DNA of 64,000 nt, from contig NZ_WJYA01000004.1 of NCBI RefSeq assembly GCF_009709615.1, positions 186,001-250,000 of the forward strand, written 5' to 3'. The notes beneath the pieces were generated by a model. The model saw only the letters and a list, made by a program, of their open reading frames with translations, had not been told where the DNA came from and did no database searches. Of this stretch, positions 36,672-45,536 are shown one piece after another. Both the position numbers and the translations under genes were made by a program. Numbering within the stretch: position 1 is the first letter of the stretch; every line of letters starts with the position of its first letter. Source of the DNA: Winogradskyella ouciana (GTDB lineage: Bacteria > Bacteroidota > Bacteroidia > Flavobacteriales > Flavobacteriaceae).

Positions 36672-37988
36672 CTAGTAACGATAGTGCTCAGGCTTATAAG
36701 GGCCTTCAACATTAACACCAATATATTTTGCTTGGTCTTCTTTTAATTCCGTAAGCTCAACACCAATTTTTTCTAAGTGTAACTTTGCAACTTTTTCATC
36801 TAAGTGCTTAGGTAACATGTACACGTCGTTCTTGTAGGCTTCAGAATTATTCCAAAGTTCAATTTGAGCCAAGGTTTGGTTGGTAAATGAATTACTCATT
36901 ACAAAACTTGGGTGGCCAGTTGCGCAACCTAGGTTTACCAAACGCCCTTCAGCCAATACAATGATGTCTTTACCATCAATAGTGTATTTGTCAACTTGTG
37001 GCTTAATAGTGTTTTTAGTGTCACCATAGTTGTCGTTTAACCAAGCCATCTGGATTTCATTATCAAAATGCCCAATATTACACACTATAGTTTTGTCTTT
37101 CATCGCTTTAAAGTGCTCAGCGCGTACTATATCTTTGTTTCCTGTTGTTGTGATTACAATATCAGAGTTACCTACAACCGTTTCCAGTTTCTTCACTTCA
37201 AAACCGTCCATGGCTGCTTGTAATGCGCAAATTGGGTCAATTTCAGTAATGGTAACAATACTACCAGCACCTTTAAAAGAAGCGGCTGTTCCTTTACCAA
37301 CATCACCATAACCACAAACGGTTACACGCTTACCAGCTAACATAAGGTCAGTTGCTCTACGAATCGCATCTACTGCAGATTCTTTACAACCGTATTTGTT
37401 ATCAAACTTCGACTTAGTAACTGAATCATTAACGTTTATTGCTGGCATCGGTAAAGTTCCATTCTTTACACGCTCATACAATCTGTGAACTCCAGTTGTA
37501 GTTTCCTCAGAAAGTCCTTTGATACCAGAGGCTAACTCAGGATATTTATCTAAAACCATGTTGGTTAAGTCACCACCATCGTCCAAGATCATATTCAACG
37601 GTTGTCTGTCTTCACCAAAAAATAAGGTTTGCTCAATACACCAATCAAACTCTTCTTCCGTCATATCTTTCCAAGCGTAAACGGCAGTTCCTGCAGCGGC
37701 TACTGCAGCAGCAGCTTGATCTTGAGTTGAAAAAATATTACAAGAACTCCAAGTGACTTCTGCACCTAAAGCCTGTAAGGTTTCGATTAATACCGCAGTT
37801 TGTATGGTCATGTGCAAACACCCTGCAATACGAGCACCTTTTAAAGGTTGTTCGTTTTTGTATTCTTCTCGAAGACTCATTAAACCTGGCATTTCTGCTT
37901 CTGCTAATTCAATTTCTTTTCTTCCCCAAGCCGCGAGCGACATGTCTTTTACCTTGTTAGGCACGTAAGCAACTGTTTTTGTACTCAT
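36672..37988 (-). CDS. ahcY: Adenosylhomocysteinase
   Basis: 438 residues. It hydrolyses S-adenosylhomocysteine to adenosine and homocysteine in the methyl cycle, keeping methyltransferases uninhibited. Family motifs: [46 protein letters not shown], the NAD loop [32 protein letters not shown] and the C-terminal [10 protein letters not shown] that closes the active site of the neighbouring subunit. All are intact. It is alone between terminator-like sequences. A palindrome overlaps the predicted transcription start. Confidence 0.97.
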   Translation of the reverse strand: MSTKTVAYVPNKVKDMSLAAWGRKEIELAEAEMPGLMSLREEYKNEQPLKGARIAGCLHMTIQTAVLIETLQALGAEVTWSSCNIFSTQDQAAAAVAAAGTAVYAWKDMTEEEFDWCIEQTLFFGEDRQPLNMILDDGGDLTNMVLDKYPELASGIKGLSEETTTGVHRLYERVKNGTLPMPAINVNDSVTKSKFDNKYGCKESAVDAIRRATDLMLAGKRVTVCGYGDVGKGTAASFKGAGSIVTITEIDPICALQAAMDGFEVKKLETVVGNSDIVITTTGNKDIVRAEHFKAMKDKTIVCNIGHFDNEIQMAWLNDNYGDTKNTIKPQVDKYTIDGKDIIVLAEGRLVNLGCATGHPSFVMSNSFTNQTLAQIELWNNSEAYKNDVYMLPKHLDEKVAKLHLEKIGVELTELKEDQAKYIGVNVEGPYKPEHYRY

Positions 37989-38075
37989 ATTATTTTTTGT
38001 CTAATTTTTAAAATTGTTCCTGCCTTTGGGTTTCACATTGAAATGGTTAAATTCGCTTACCAAAAAATGCCAAAT

Positions 38076-38098
38076 CTGCCTTAGGCAGTGCAAAGATA
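38076..38098 (-). promoter_or_regulatory. ahcY promoter region with palindrome
   Basis: On the minus strand TATCTTTG (38091-38098) matches the -7 box TAnnTTTG. CTGCCTTAGGCAG (38076-38088), a perfect 13-bp palindrome, starts two bases after it and would span the transcription start, leaving a leader of about 95 nt. No TTTG lies at the expected -33 distance. An operator or the 5' end of a structured leader are both possible. Confidence 0.4.
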
Positions 38099-38121
38099 AT
38101 CAATAGCTTTCAGAATATTAA

Positions 38122-38748
<627 letters not shown>

Positions 38749-38839
38749 AAGAAATGAGACAAGAGAAATTAGAAATTAGAGCTTTGGAATTTGGATTTTT
38801 TGTTATGGGATTTAACCGTGCTATACACTGAATAATGCA

Positions 38840-39565
38840 ATGAAAAATGCGACCCAAGTCATATTGGAATCAATTAAAAGTGACGCTAAAAGTTTAGCTG
38901 TTCTCATCGATCCAGATAAAATGAGTATTGAACATGTTGAAGGTTTTATCAACATGGTAAACACATCTATAGCAACGCACATTTTTGTTGGTGGAAGTGA
39001 AGTAGGTGAAGGTGTGACAGAGGCATTGGTTATTGAGATAAAGAAGTACACAAAACTGCCTGTGATTTTATTTCCAGGTGATGTCATTCAAATTACGGAT
39101 AAAGCAGATGGCATATTGTTTCTGTCTTTAATTTCTGGTAGAAATCCCGAGTATTTAATAGGAAAACACGTCGAAGCTGTTTCAAAATTAAAACAAACAA
39201 ATTTAAAGGTAATGCCATGTGGCTATATTTTAATTGAAAACGGAAAAGAAACCTCAGTAGAACGCGTAAGCCAGACCAAACCATTGAAGCGAAATGACAT
39301 TCAAAATATTGTGGATACTGCCAAAGCAGGGGAATTATTAGGTATGAAACTCATATATCTTGAAGCTGGTAGTGGAGCAACACATCCTGTTGAACCAGAA
39401 ATCATTTCAAAAGTAAAGCGAGAACTAAATATCACATTGATTGTTGGTGGTGGAATTAGGTCTAAGACAGAATTAGAATCGGCTTACAAGGCAGGAGCAA
39501 ATTTAGTAGTAATAGGAACTGCTTTTGAAGAAGATGAAGCATTTTTTGACAATTTGCAAAAGTAA
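38840..39565 (+). CDS. Geranylgeranylglyceryl/heptaprenylglyceryl phosphate synthase
   Basis: 241 residues, a TIM barrel of the PcrB/GGGPS family. Landmarks: LAVLIDPDKM, HIFVGGSEVGEGVTEALV, LPVILFPGDVIQI, LIYLEAGSGATHPVEPE and LIVGGGIRSKTELESAYKAGANLVVIGTAF with the G1P phosphate loop. It joins sn-glycerol 1-phosphate to a polyprenyl diphosphate, the first step of archaeal-type ether lipids. Such enzymes are known in Bacteroidetes, where the lipid's use is uncertain. No G1P dehydrogenase is in the window. Confidence 0.92.
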   Translation: MKNATQVILESIKSDAKSLAVLIDPDKMSIEHVEGFINMVNTSIATHIFVGGSEVGEGVTEALVIEIKKYTKLPVILFPGDVIQITDKADGILFLSLISGRNPEYLIGKHVEAVSKLKQTNLKVMPCGYILIENGKETSVERVSQTKPLKRNDIQNIVDTAKAGELLGMKLIYLEAGSGATHPVEPEIISKVKRELNITLIVGGGIRSKTELESAYKAGANLVVIGTAFEEDEAFFDNLQK

Positions 39566-39568
39566 ATT

Positions 39569-39596
39569 GTCATGCTGAATTTATTTCAGCATCTCA
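39569..39596. repeat. Hairpin repeat after GGGP synthase
   Basis: Starts GTCATGCTGAAT and ends TTTCAGCATCTCA; stem ATGCTGAA/TTTCAGCAT with 4-nt loop. The same kind of element occurs at 43223 and, with CCTGAA arms, at 20747. A further stem ACCGC/GCGG (39621-39637) lies 7 bases before the next start. Confidence 0.7.
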
Positions 39597-39643
39597 TAAA
39601 TAAGAATATTAATAAAAAGATTACCGCTTTCGCGGCAAGTATC

Positions 39644-39904
39644 ATGAAAATATCAATAGAACTAACACTTACACCACTAAAAGACGATTACGAATCGCAT
39701 ATCATCGACTTTATAAAAGCACTGAGAGCTTCAGAATTCAAGGTTTTAGAAAATCCATTGAGCACACAGATTTATGGTGATTATGATACGCTTATGCCTT
39801 TTTTAACTCGAGAAATAAAGAAGTCATTTTCAGAAATTGAAATAGCCGTATTGAACATGAAAATCGTAAAAACCGACCGAAGCGATTATGAACCAGATTT
39901 TTGA
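39644..39904 (+). CDS. Thiamine-binding (YkoF/MTH1187-like) domain protein
   Basis: 86 residues from ATG 39644 (MKISIELTLTPLKDDYESH). The ATG at 39572 would add 24 residues encoded by repeats, so it is not used. ISIELTLTPLKDDY, the helix and NPLSTQIYGDYDTLM match the ferredoxin-like thiamine/HMP-binding fold, where STxxxGDYD closes the ligand pocket. It overlaps the transporter gene by 17 bases, which strongly suggests a shared role. Ligand assignment rests on the family and on the TPP riboswitch nearby. Confidence 0.7.
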   Translation: MKISIELTLTPLKDDYESHIIDFIKALRASEFKVLENPLSTQIYGDYDTLMPFLTREIKKSFSEIEIAVLNMKIVKTDRSDYEPDF

Positions 39905-40520
39905 TTTTTTTTTCGCTCAATATGCCGAATATCAAACCACAGATATAGTCTTAGAAATTATAGCTGTTGTATTTGGCTTCCTATCCGTTTGGTTTTCTAA
40001 GCAAAATAAGATTTGGGTGTTCCCAACAGGTATGTTGAGTACCATAATTTTTGTGTATCTGCTTTTTAAATGGGAATTGTTGGGCGATATGATGATTAAT
40101 GCTTATTATTTTGTTATGAGTGTTTACGGTTGGTATGTATGGACGCGAAAAGTAGATGAAACCCACGTCACGCCTATTTCCACGACAACATCAAAAGAAA
40201 AAAAGCTAAGTATAGGCATTTTTATAGCCACCCTAATTTTTGTTTTTAGTGTCTATAAAACATTTGACAAATGGAATGGTTGGGTTGCCTACATCGACAC
40301 CATAACAACAGCAACATTTTTTGTTGGCATGTGGCTTATGGCGAGACGAAAAATAGAAAATTGGATATTCTGGATTATTGGAGATGTCATATCTGTACCT
40401 TTGTATTTTTATAAAGGATTTACATTTACAAGTTTTCAATATTTAGGATTTACTGTAATTGCAATATTTGGTTATTTAGCATGGAAGAAGCACTTAAACA
40501 ACAACCTAGTAACTGTATAA
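39888..40520 (+). CDS. PnuC-type transporter, probable thiamine uptake (PnuT)
   Basis: 210 residues with about seven membrane segments, as in PnuC. Motifs: ITDIVLEIIAVVFGFLSVWFSKQNKIWVFPTGM at the start in order (FGFLSVWFSKQNKIWVFPTG), YYFVMSVYGWYVW and IENWIFWIIGDVISVPLYFYKG. PnuC proteins move vitamin B precursors by facilitated diffusion; substrate varies (NR, thiamine, riboflavin). Thiamine is favoured because a thiamine-binding-like gene overlaps it and a TPP riboswitch receptor follows. It overlaps the next gene by 40 bases, so the reading frames are tightly coupled. Confidence 0.8.
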   Translation: MNQIFDFFFAQYAEYQTTDIVLEIIAVVFGFLSVWFSKQNKIWVFPTGMLSTIIFVYLLFKWELLGDMMINAYYFVMSVYGWYVWTRKVDETHVTPISTTTSKEKKLSIGIFIATLIFVFSVYKTFDKWNGWVAYIDTITTATFFVGMWLMARRKIENWIFWIIGDVISVPLYFYKGFTFTSFQYLGFTVIAIFGYLAWKKHLNNNLVTV

Positions 40521-41050
40521 AAGTCGTTTTGTTTGGACCTGAATCCACAGGAAAAACAACATTATCGCGTCAGTTGGCCAGACATTACAATTCGGTTTGG
40601 GTGCCAGAATATGCGCGAGAGTATCTTCAAGATAAATGGAATAATGAACGCAAAACTTGTGAGCCCAAGGACTTACTTCCAATAGCAATAGGTCAGATGA
40701 AACTCGAAAATGAACTGGCTCAAAAAACGGATTCAGTTTTAATATGTGATACCGATTTGCTCGAAACCAAAGTATATAGTGAAGCCTATTATTCAGGCAC
40801 ATGTGACCCGATTTTAGAAACATATGCTCTAAAAAATTCGTACGACCTTTACTTTTTAACTTATATTGACACACCCTGGGAAGCAGACGATTTAAGAGAT
40901 AGACCCAATGAAAGAGAACGTATGTTTAAAGCTTTTGAAAGTGCACTGCAAACCTACAACAAACCCTATGTTTTGCTGAAAGGAAACAAAAAAGAACGCT
41001 TAAAAACATCAGTTGAGCATATTGATAAATTATTAGAGCAAAAGAAATGA
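40481..41050 (+). CDS. NadR-like AAA ATPase/kinase
   Basis: 189 residues. Walker A GPESTGKTTL (residues 19-28), then VPEYAREYL and CDTDLLETKVYSE as the Walker B-like and lid region, TYIDTPWEADDLRDRPNERERM with the acidic Arg-rich substrate loop of NadR-type ribosylnicotinamide kinases. In NadR this domain phosphorylates nicotinamide riboside. Next to a PnuC-type transporter it could trap the imported vitamin by phosphorylation; thiamine kinase activity is possible but inferred. Its ATG is inside the transporter gene (40-base overlap) and it overlaps the next by 4. Confidence 0.8.
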   Translation: MEEALKQQPSNCIKVVLFGPESTGKTTLSRQLARHYNSVWVPEYAREYLQDKWNNERKTCEPKDLLPIAIGQMKLENELAQKTDSVLICDTDLLETKVYSEAYYSGTCDPILETYALKNSYDLYFLTYIDTPWEADDLRDRPNERERMFKAFESALQTYNKPYVLLKGNKKERLKTSVEHIDKLLEQKK

Positions 41051-42606
41051 GTTTTACGGAAAAAGATATAAAACAAATTGAAGCTAAAGGATTAACGATA
41101 CAGCAAGTTGAATCTCAGATTGAACTTTTTAAAACCGAAATCCCTTTTGCAAACATCGCTGAAGCAGCAACTATAGACAACGGTATTATTGGCTTGTCCG
41201 AGAATAGTATTGAGGACAATGTGGCAAGATTTGATGCACAAAAGGATAGCTTAGATCTCGTAAAATTTGTGCCAGCTTCTGGTGCAGCCACAAGGATGTT
41301 CAAATTTTTGTATAAATTTCTAAAGGAATATAATCCAGAAGAACAATCCATTAATTCTTATATCAACAAAAGTAAGCTGAAAGAAATGTCGCTGTTTATG
41401 GTTGGGTTAGAAAAGTTCCCATTTTATGCCCAAGTTACAGAGCGATTGGAATCAAAAGGAGTGGATTTTGAAAACCTATCAGATAGTAAAAAAACCTGGC
41501 ATTTTGTTCATGCCATGCTCGATGAGAAGCAGTTGAATTTTGGAAATCAACCAAAAGGATTATTGCCATTTCACAAATATCGTAGTAGTCATATTTCTAC
41601 AGCATTTGAAGAACATTTGTATGAAGCAGCACTTTATGCCTCAACAGACAATACAGCTGAGTTACACTTTACCATTTCAGAACGTTACAAAGATAAGTTT
41701 GACGAGGAATTTAAACGTATCGAGGAATACGTGGAAAATAGCACAGGAGTGTCTTTCAATATTTCATTTTCTTACCAACACGAATCAACGGACACCATTG
41801 CGGTGACTTTAGATAATGAACCGTTTAGAGAAGATGATGATAGTCTGTTGTTTAGGCCTTCTGGTCATGGGGCTTTATTAAGGAACCTCAATGCCATTGA
41901 GGCGGATATTATCTTTATTAAGAATATTGATAATGTAGTAGTAAAGGATTACAAACATGAAGTAGCAAAATACAAAAAGGTACTGGCTGGAATTCTATTA
42001 AAACTACAATCCAAAACATTTGAGTATCTGCAATTATTGGATAAGCAAACAATTTCAGGTGGTGATTTTGCCGAAATTGAGGAATTTCTTTCACAAGACA
42101 TGATGATTAAAATCTCTAGTGAATACCAAAAATATCAGGATGAATATAAGATAGAGTATTTACGGGAAAAGCTCAACAGACCTATCCGAATTTGTGGAAT
42201 GGTAAAAAATGAGGGAGAACCAGGTGGAGGTCCATTTTGGGTAAGAGATATGTATGGTAACCTATCCTTACAGATTGTGGAGTCGGCACAGATTAATTTA
42301 AAGAATAAATCACAGAAAGATATTTTAACCAATGCCACACATTTTAATCCAGTGGATTTGGTTTGTGGAGTTAAGAACTATAAAGGTGAAAAATTTAATC
42401 TCGAAAACTTCGTCGATCACAATGCAGCTTTTATAACTATGAAAACCAAAGTTGGAAAGGACCTAAAAGCACTGGAACTACCTGGATTATGGAATGGTAG
42501 TATGGCCTATTGGAACACCATTTTTGTTGAGGTCCCTATTATTACATTCAACCCAGTGAAAACCGTAAATGATTTGCTAAAAGCACCACATCAAATAAAG
42601 TCGTAG
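41047..42606 (+). CDS. DUF4301 protein
   Basis: 519 residues, no signal peptide or membrane segment. The segments LDLVKFVPASGAATRMFKFL, LIFRPSGHGALLRNLNAIEADI-type core (LLFRPSGHGALLRNLN) and ICGMVKNEGEPGGGPFWVRD are hallmarks of DUF4301. The GSGAATRMF and PSGHGALL motifs suggest nucleotide-sugar or nucleotidyltransferase relatives; that is inference. Function unknown. It starts four bases before the NadR-like stop (ATGA overlap). Its stop shares a base with the arfB GTG. Confidence 0.85.
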   Translation: MSFTEKDIKQIEAKGLTIQQVESQIELFKTEIPFANIAEAATIDNGIIGLSENSIEDNVARFDAQKDSLDLVKFVPASGAATRMFKFLYKFLKEYNPEEQSINSYINKSKLKEMSLFMVGLEKFPFYAQVTERLESKGVDFENLSDSKKTWHFVHAMLDEKQLNFGNQPKGLLPFHKYRSSHISTAFEEHLYEAALYASTDNTAELHFTISERYKDKFDEEFKRIEEYVENSTGVSFNISFSYQHESTDTIAVTLDNEPFREDDDSLLFRPSGHGALLRNLNAIEADIIFIKNIDNVVVKDYKHEVAKYKKVLAGILLKLQSKTFEYLQLLDKQTISGGDFAEIEEFLSQDMMIKISSEYQKYQDEYKIEYLREKLNRPIRICGMVKNEGEPGGGPFWVRDMYGNLSLQIVESAQINLKNKSQKDILTNATHFNPVDLVCGVKNYKGEKFNLENFVDHNAAFITMKTKVGKDLKALELPGLWNGSMAYWNTIFVEVPIITFNPVKTVNDLLKAPHQIKS

Positions 42607-43010
42607 TGGATGCAGAAGCTTTAAAATCTGAATTAACGTATAAAGCTGTCAGAAGCTCTGGAAGCGGTGGGCAAAATGTCAACAAAGTAGCATCTAAAGT
42701 TTTACTGTATTTTGATTTGGAAGCATCTTCGGTCTTCAACGAAGATGAAAAAGAACTTTTAAGAGCGTTTTTCAGTAACCGATTAAATAAGAAGGGAGTC
42801 CTCATCTTAAGCTCTGATGAAAGCCGAAGCCAATTTAGAAACAAGGCCTTAGTCACACAGCGGTTTTTAGAATTAGTTGAGGAAGGTCTAAAAGAAGATA
42901 AAGAAAGAAAACCAACCAAAATCCCAAGAGCCGTTAAACGAAAACGTTTAAAAAACAAGCGTAAGAATTCCGAAAAGAAAGCAAATCGTAAACCGCCAAA
43001 AATTGATTAA
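42606..43010 (+). CDS. arfB: Peptidyl-tRNA hydrolase ArfB, ribosome rescue
   Basis: 134 residues from a GTG that overlaps the preceding TAG by one base. The GGQ motif is at residues 21-23 (RSSGSGGQNVNKVASKV), and a long basic C-terminal tail (about 95-134; KRKRLKNKRKNSEKKANRK) is present. Together these are the stalled-ribosome rescue factor ArfB/YaeJ/ICT1: the tail enters the empty mRNA channel and GGQ hydrolyses peptidyl-tRNA. All the key features are visible. It is the last gene of the run before the TPP riboswitch promoter. Confidence 0.93.
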   Translation: MDAEALKSELTYKAVRSSGSGGQNVNKVASKVLLYFDLEASSVFNEDEKELLRAFFSNRLNKKGVLILSSDESRSQFRNKALVTQRFLELVEEGLKEDKERKPTKIPRAVKRKRLKNKRKNSEKKANRKPPKID

Positions 43011-43029
43011 AATAATTAGTCAATAAACA

Positions 43030-43059
43030 TTTGCAAATTATCATTTGTTACTATCTTTG
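43030..43059 (+). promoter_or_regulatory. Promoter of the TPP riboswitch transcript
   Basis: TTTG (43030-43033), 18 nt, TATCTTTG (43052-43059): a near-ideal Bacteroidota promoter. Initiation would fall about 43066, immediately before the aptamer. It begins the TonB receptor transcript independently of arfB. Confidence 0.65.
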
Positions 43060-43071
43060 CAGCGTTCTCAA

Positions 43072-43212
43072 AAAAGGGGTGCTTTTTAAAGTATGCAGTT
43101 ACAAGTTCACAGTCTTCAGTTTTACTGGAAACTGATTACTGCCAACTGCTTACTGATAGGGCTGAGATCATACCCATTGAACCTGCGCAGGTAATGCTGT
43201 GAAGGAATTTAA
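43072..43212 (+). ncRNA. TPP (thi-box) riboswitch
   Basis: The conserved strands of the aptamer are present in order: GGGGTGC (P2, 43077-43083), CTGAGATCATACCC (J3/2 and P2', 43162-43175), TTGAACCTG (P4/P5) and GTAATGC (43191-43197), then GAAGGA. It senses thiamine pyrophosphate. Between GGGGTGC and CTGAGA lies about 75 nt, where most TPP riboswitches have a short P3; it is composed of degenerate CAGT-type repeats and can fold into a long arm. It lies 108 bases upstream of the receptor start. Confidence 0.88.
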
Positions 43213-43222
43213 AGATGACTTT

Positions 43223-43250
43223 GTCATGCTGAACTTGTTTCAGCATCTCA
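43223..43250. repeat. Hairpin repeat between riboswitch and receptor
   Basis: GTCATGCTGAACTTG then TTTCAGCATCTCA; stem ATGCTGAA/TTTCAGCAT. It occupies the place of an expression platform. Compare 39569. Confidence 0.7.
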
Positions 43251-43319
43251 TTCATCAAAAAAATCAATTATTAACAAGAATAATGACCTCTTTTTATTCG
43301 ATTATAAACTTATAGTCGT

Positions 43320-45536
43320 ATGAAAAATCTATTCAAAAATCTGCTTAAAACAAGTTGGCAGAAATCGACAATTTTCATTTTTTTATTTAGCCTTTGTTCA
43401 GCTTATGGACAAGAAAAACAACAAGACACCACAAAAGTTGAAAAACTAGACGAAGTTCTTGTAAAAGCCGTTCGTGTAACGGAAAAAGCACCAATTACAC
43501 ATTCTAATGTCACCAAAAAGGAAATCGCAAAGCGTAATCTAGGGCAAGATATTCCGGTTTTGTTAAACTTTTTACCTTCAGTAGTTACAACAACAGATGC
43601 TGGTGCAGGTATTGGTTATACAGGTATTAGAGTGAGAGGTGTGAGCCCGCAATCAACCAATGTTACCATAAATGGGATTCCGTATAACGATGCCGAATCT
43701 TTAGGTACGTTTTGGGTGAACCTGGGTGACTTTGCATCTTCGGTTGAAAGTTTACAGTTGCAACGTGGTGTTGGGACATCAACTAACGGATCAGGAGCAT
43801 TTGGTGCGAGTATCAATGTATTGACTGACGCTGTTTCTAAAGAAGCTTCAGGTGAAATTTCTAATTCCTTCGGAAGTTATAATACCAGAAAGCATACCGT
43901 AAAGTTTAGTACGGGATTACTTAATGACCACATTGAGATAGCTGGTCGATTATCTAATATTTCATCAGACGGTTATATCGATAGAGCTTCAGCAGATTTA
44001 AAATCATATTTCTTGCAAGCGTCATACATTGATACTAATACCTTAATTAAGGCCATAACATTTGGTGGTAATGAAGTCACCTACCAAGCTTGGTATGGTA
44101 TTGATGCAGAGACTTTAGCTAATGACCGAACTTTCAATTTTGCCGGAATCTATACAGATGATGATGGAAACACACAGTTCTACGATAATGAGGTAGATAA
44201 TTACAGCCAAGACCATTACCAATTACACTGGAATCAGAAATACAACAACAATTGGTCAACAACCTTGGGCTTAAATTACACCTATGGTCGTGGCTATTTT
44301 GAGCAGTTTAGAGAAGACGATGATTTTTCAACTTATGGTTTTGAAGAATTGACTGTTGATGGAGAGACGGTTAATACTACAGATTTAATTCGTCGTCGTT
44401 GGTTAGATAATGACTTTTATGTTATTAATGCAAGTGCCAACTATAAAAATGATAAACTCGATATGATCTTCGGTGGATCATTCAGTCATTACGATGGCGA
44501 CCATTTTGGTGAAGTAATTTGGGCAGAATTTGCTAGCCAAAGTGAAATACGAGATCGTTATTACGATGGTAATAGCATAAAAAATGATTTGTCCGTATTT
44601 ACTAAAGCCAATTATCAATTAAACGAAAATGTGAGCTTGTACGGAGATTTACAGGTTAGGAATGTAACGTATAAAACCTTCGGAAATACATCTGATTTAG
44701 TAGATTTTGAAGTGGATAAAGATTTTACGTTTTTCAATCCAAAGGCTGGTATTACTTATGACTTAAATACGTCTAATAGCCTATATTTTTCTTATGCCAG
44801 AGCAAATAGAGAACCCAACAGAACGGATTTTGAAAGCAATCCTAATATAAAACCTGAGCAACTTAATGACTTTGAGCTCGGTTGGAGACACAAAAAAGGC
44901 AACTTTACGTTTAATGCCAACGCCTATTATATGCTGTATAACCAACAGTTGGTACTTTCTGGACGGTTAGATGATGTTGGTAACCCAATTAGAACCAATA
45001 GTGGTGAAAGCTATCGCTTGGGATTAGAGTTAGAGGCAATTATTCCTGTAACATCTAAGCTAACGTTACAACCTAACATGACGATTAGCTCTAATAAAAC
45101 TAAAGAAACCATTGTGTCCTTAAATGGAGAACTACAAAATTTAGGAAAGACAGATATTTCATTCTCGCCAGATATAGTAGCAGCGAATGCTATAGTATTT
45201 CGACCTATAGACAACCTTCAAATGTCATTATTGAGTAAATATGTGGGTGAACAGTTTATGGGAAATACAGAAAATCCTGATTCAAAACTAGATAGTTTCT
45301 TTGTGAATGACTTTAACATCAACTACACACTTAAAACAAATTCAATTTTTGAATCTATTGTGTTTACCGGTTTGGTAAATAATATTTTTAACGAAAAATA
45401 TGTGTCAAACGGTTACTTTGGTTCTTTTGATTTTGAAGATCCTAGTAGCCCAACAGGTAGTTCAACTGGTTTTTTTTCTGGATTTTACCCACAGGCCACA
45501 ACCAATTTTTTAATGGGGGTAACATTGAATTTTTAG
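43320..45536 (+). CDS. TonB-dependent receptor, probable thiamine receptor
   Basis: 738 residues. Signal region about 15-32 (IFIFLFSLCSAYG), a plug (about 70-190; EIAKRNLGQDIPVLLNFLPSV, GIRVRGVSPQSTNVTINGIP, LQLQRGVGTSTNGSGAFGASINVL) and a barrel ending in GVTLNF with terminal Phe. Its gene is the only one downstream of the TPP riboswitch, so it should be made when thiamine pyrophosphate is scarce and import thiamine or a precursor. Comparable riboswitch-controlled receptors are known in Bacteroidetes. The stop overlaps the convergent lipoprotein gene by four bases. Confidence 0.9.
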   Translation: MKNLFKNLLKTSWQKSTIFIFLFSLCSAYGQEKQQDTTKVEKLDEVLVKAVRVTEKAPITHSNVTKKEIAKRNLGQDIPVLLNFLPSVVTTTDAGAGIGYTGIRVRGVSPQSTNVTINGIPYNDAESLGTFWVNLGDFASSVESLQLQRGVGTSTNGSGAFGASINVLTDAVSKEASGEISNSFGSYNTRKHTVKFSTGLLNDHIEIAGRLSNISSDGYIDRASADLKSYFLQASYIDTNTLIKAITFGGNEVTYQAWYGIDAETLANDRTFNFAGIYTDDDGNTQFYDNEVDNYSQDHYQLHWNQKYNNNWSTTLGLNYTYGRGYFEQFREDDDFSTYGFEELTVDGETVNTTDLIRRRWLDNDFYVINASANYKNDKLDMIFGGSFSHYDGDHFGEVIWAEFASQSEIRDRYYDGNSIKNDLSVFTKANYQLNENVSLYGDLQVRNVTYKTFGNTSDLVDFEVDKDFTFFNPKAGITYDLNTSNSLYFSYARANREPNRTDFESNPNIKPEQLNDFELGWRHKKGNFTFNANAYYMLYNQQLVLSGRLDDVGNPIRTNSGESYRLGLELEAIIPVTSKLTLQPNMTISSNKTKETIVSLNGELQNLGKTDISFSPDIVAANAIVFRPIDNLQMSLLSKYVGEQFMGNTENPDSKLDSFFVNDFNINYTLKTNSIFESIVFTGLVNNIFNEKYVSNGYFGSFDFEDPSSPTGSSTGFFSGFYPQATTNFLMGVTLNF

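Noticed and set aside
37989..38110. Possible SAM-II-like riboswitch in the ahcY leader
   Set aside because: A GAATTTAACC stretch resembles part of the class, but the enclosing stem and the GCTAAA strand are missing.
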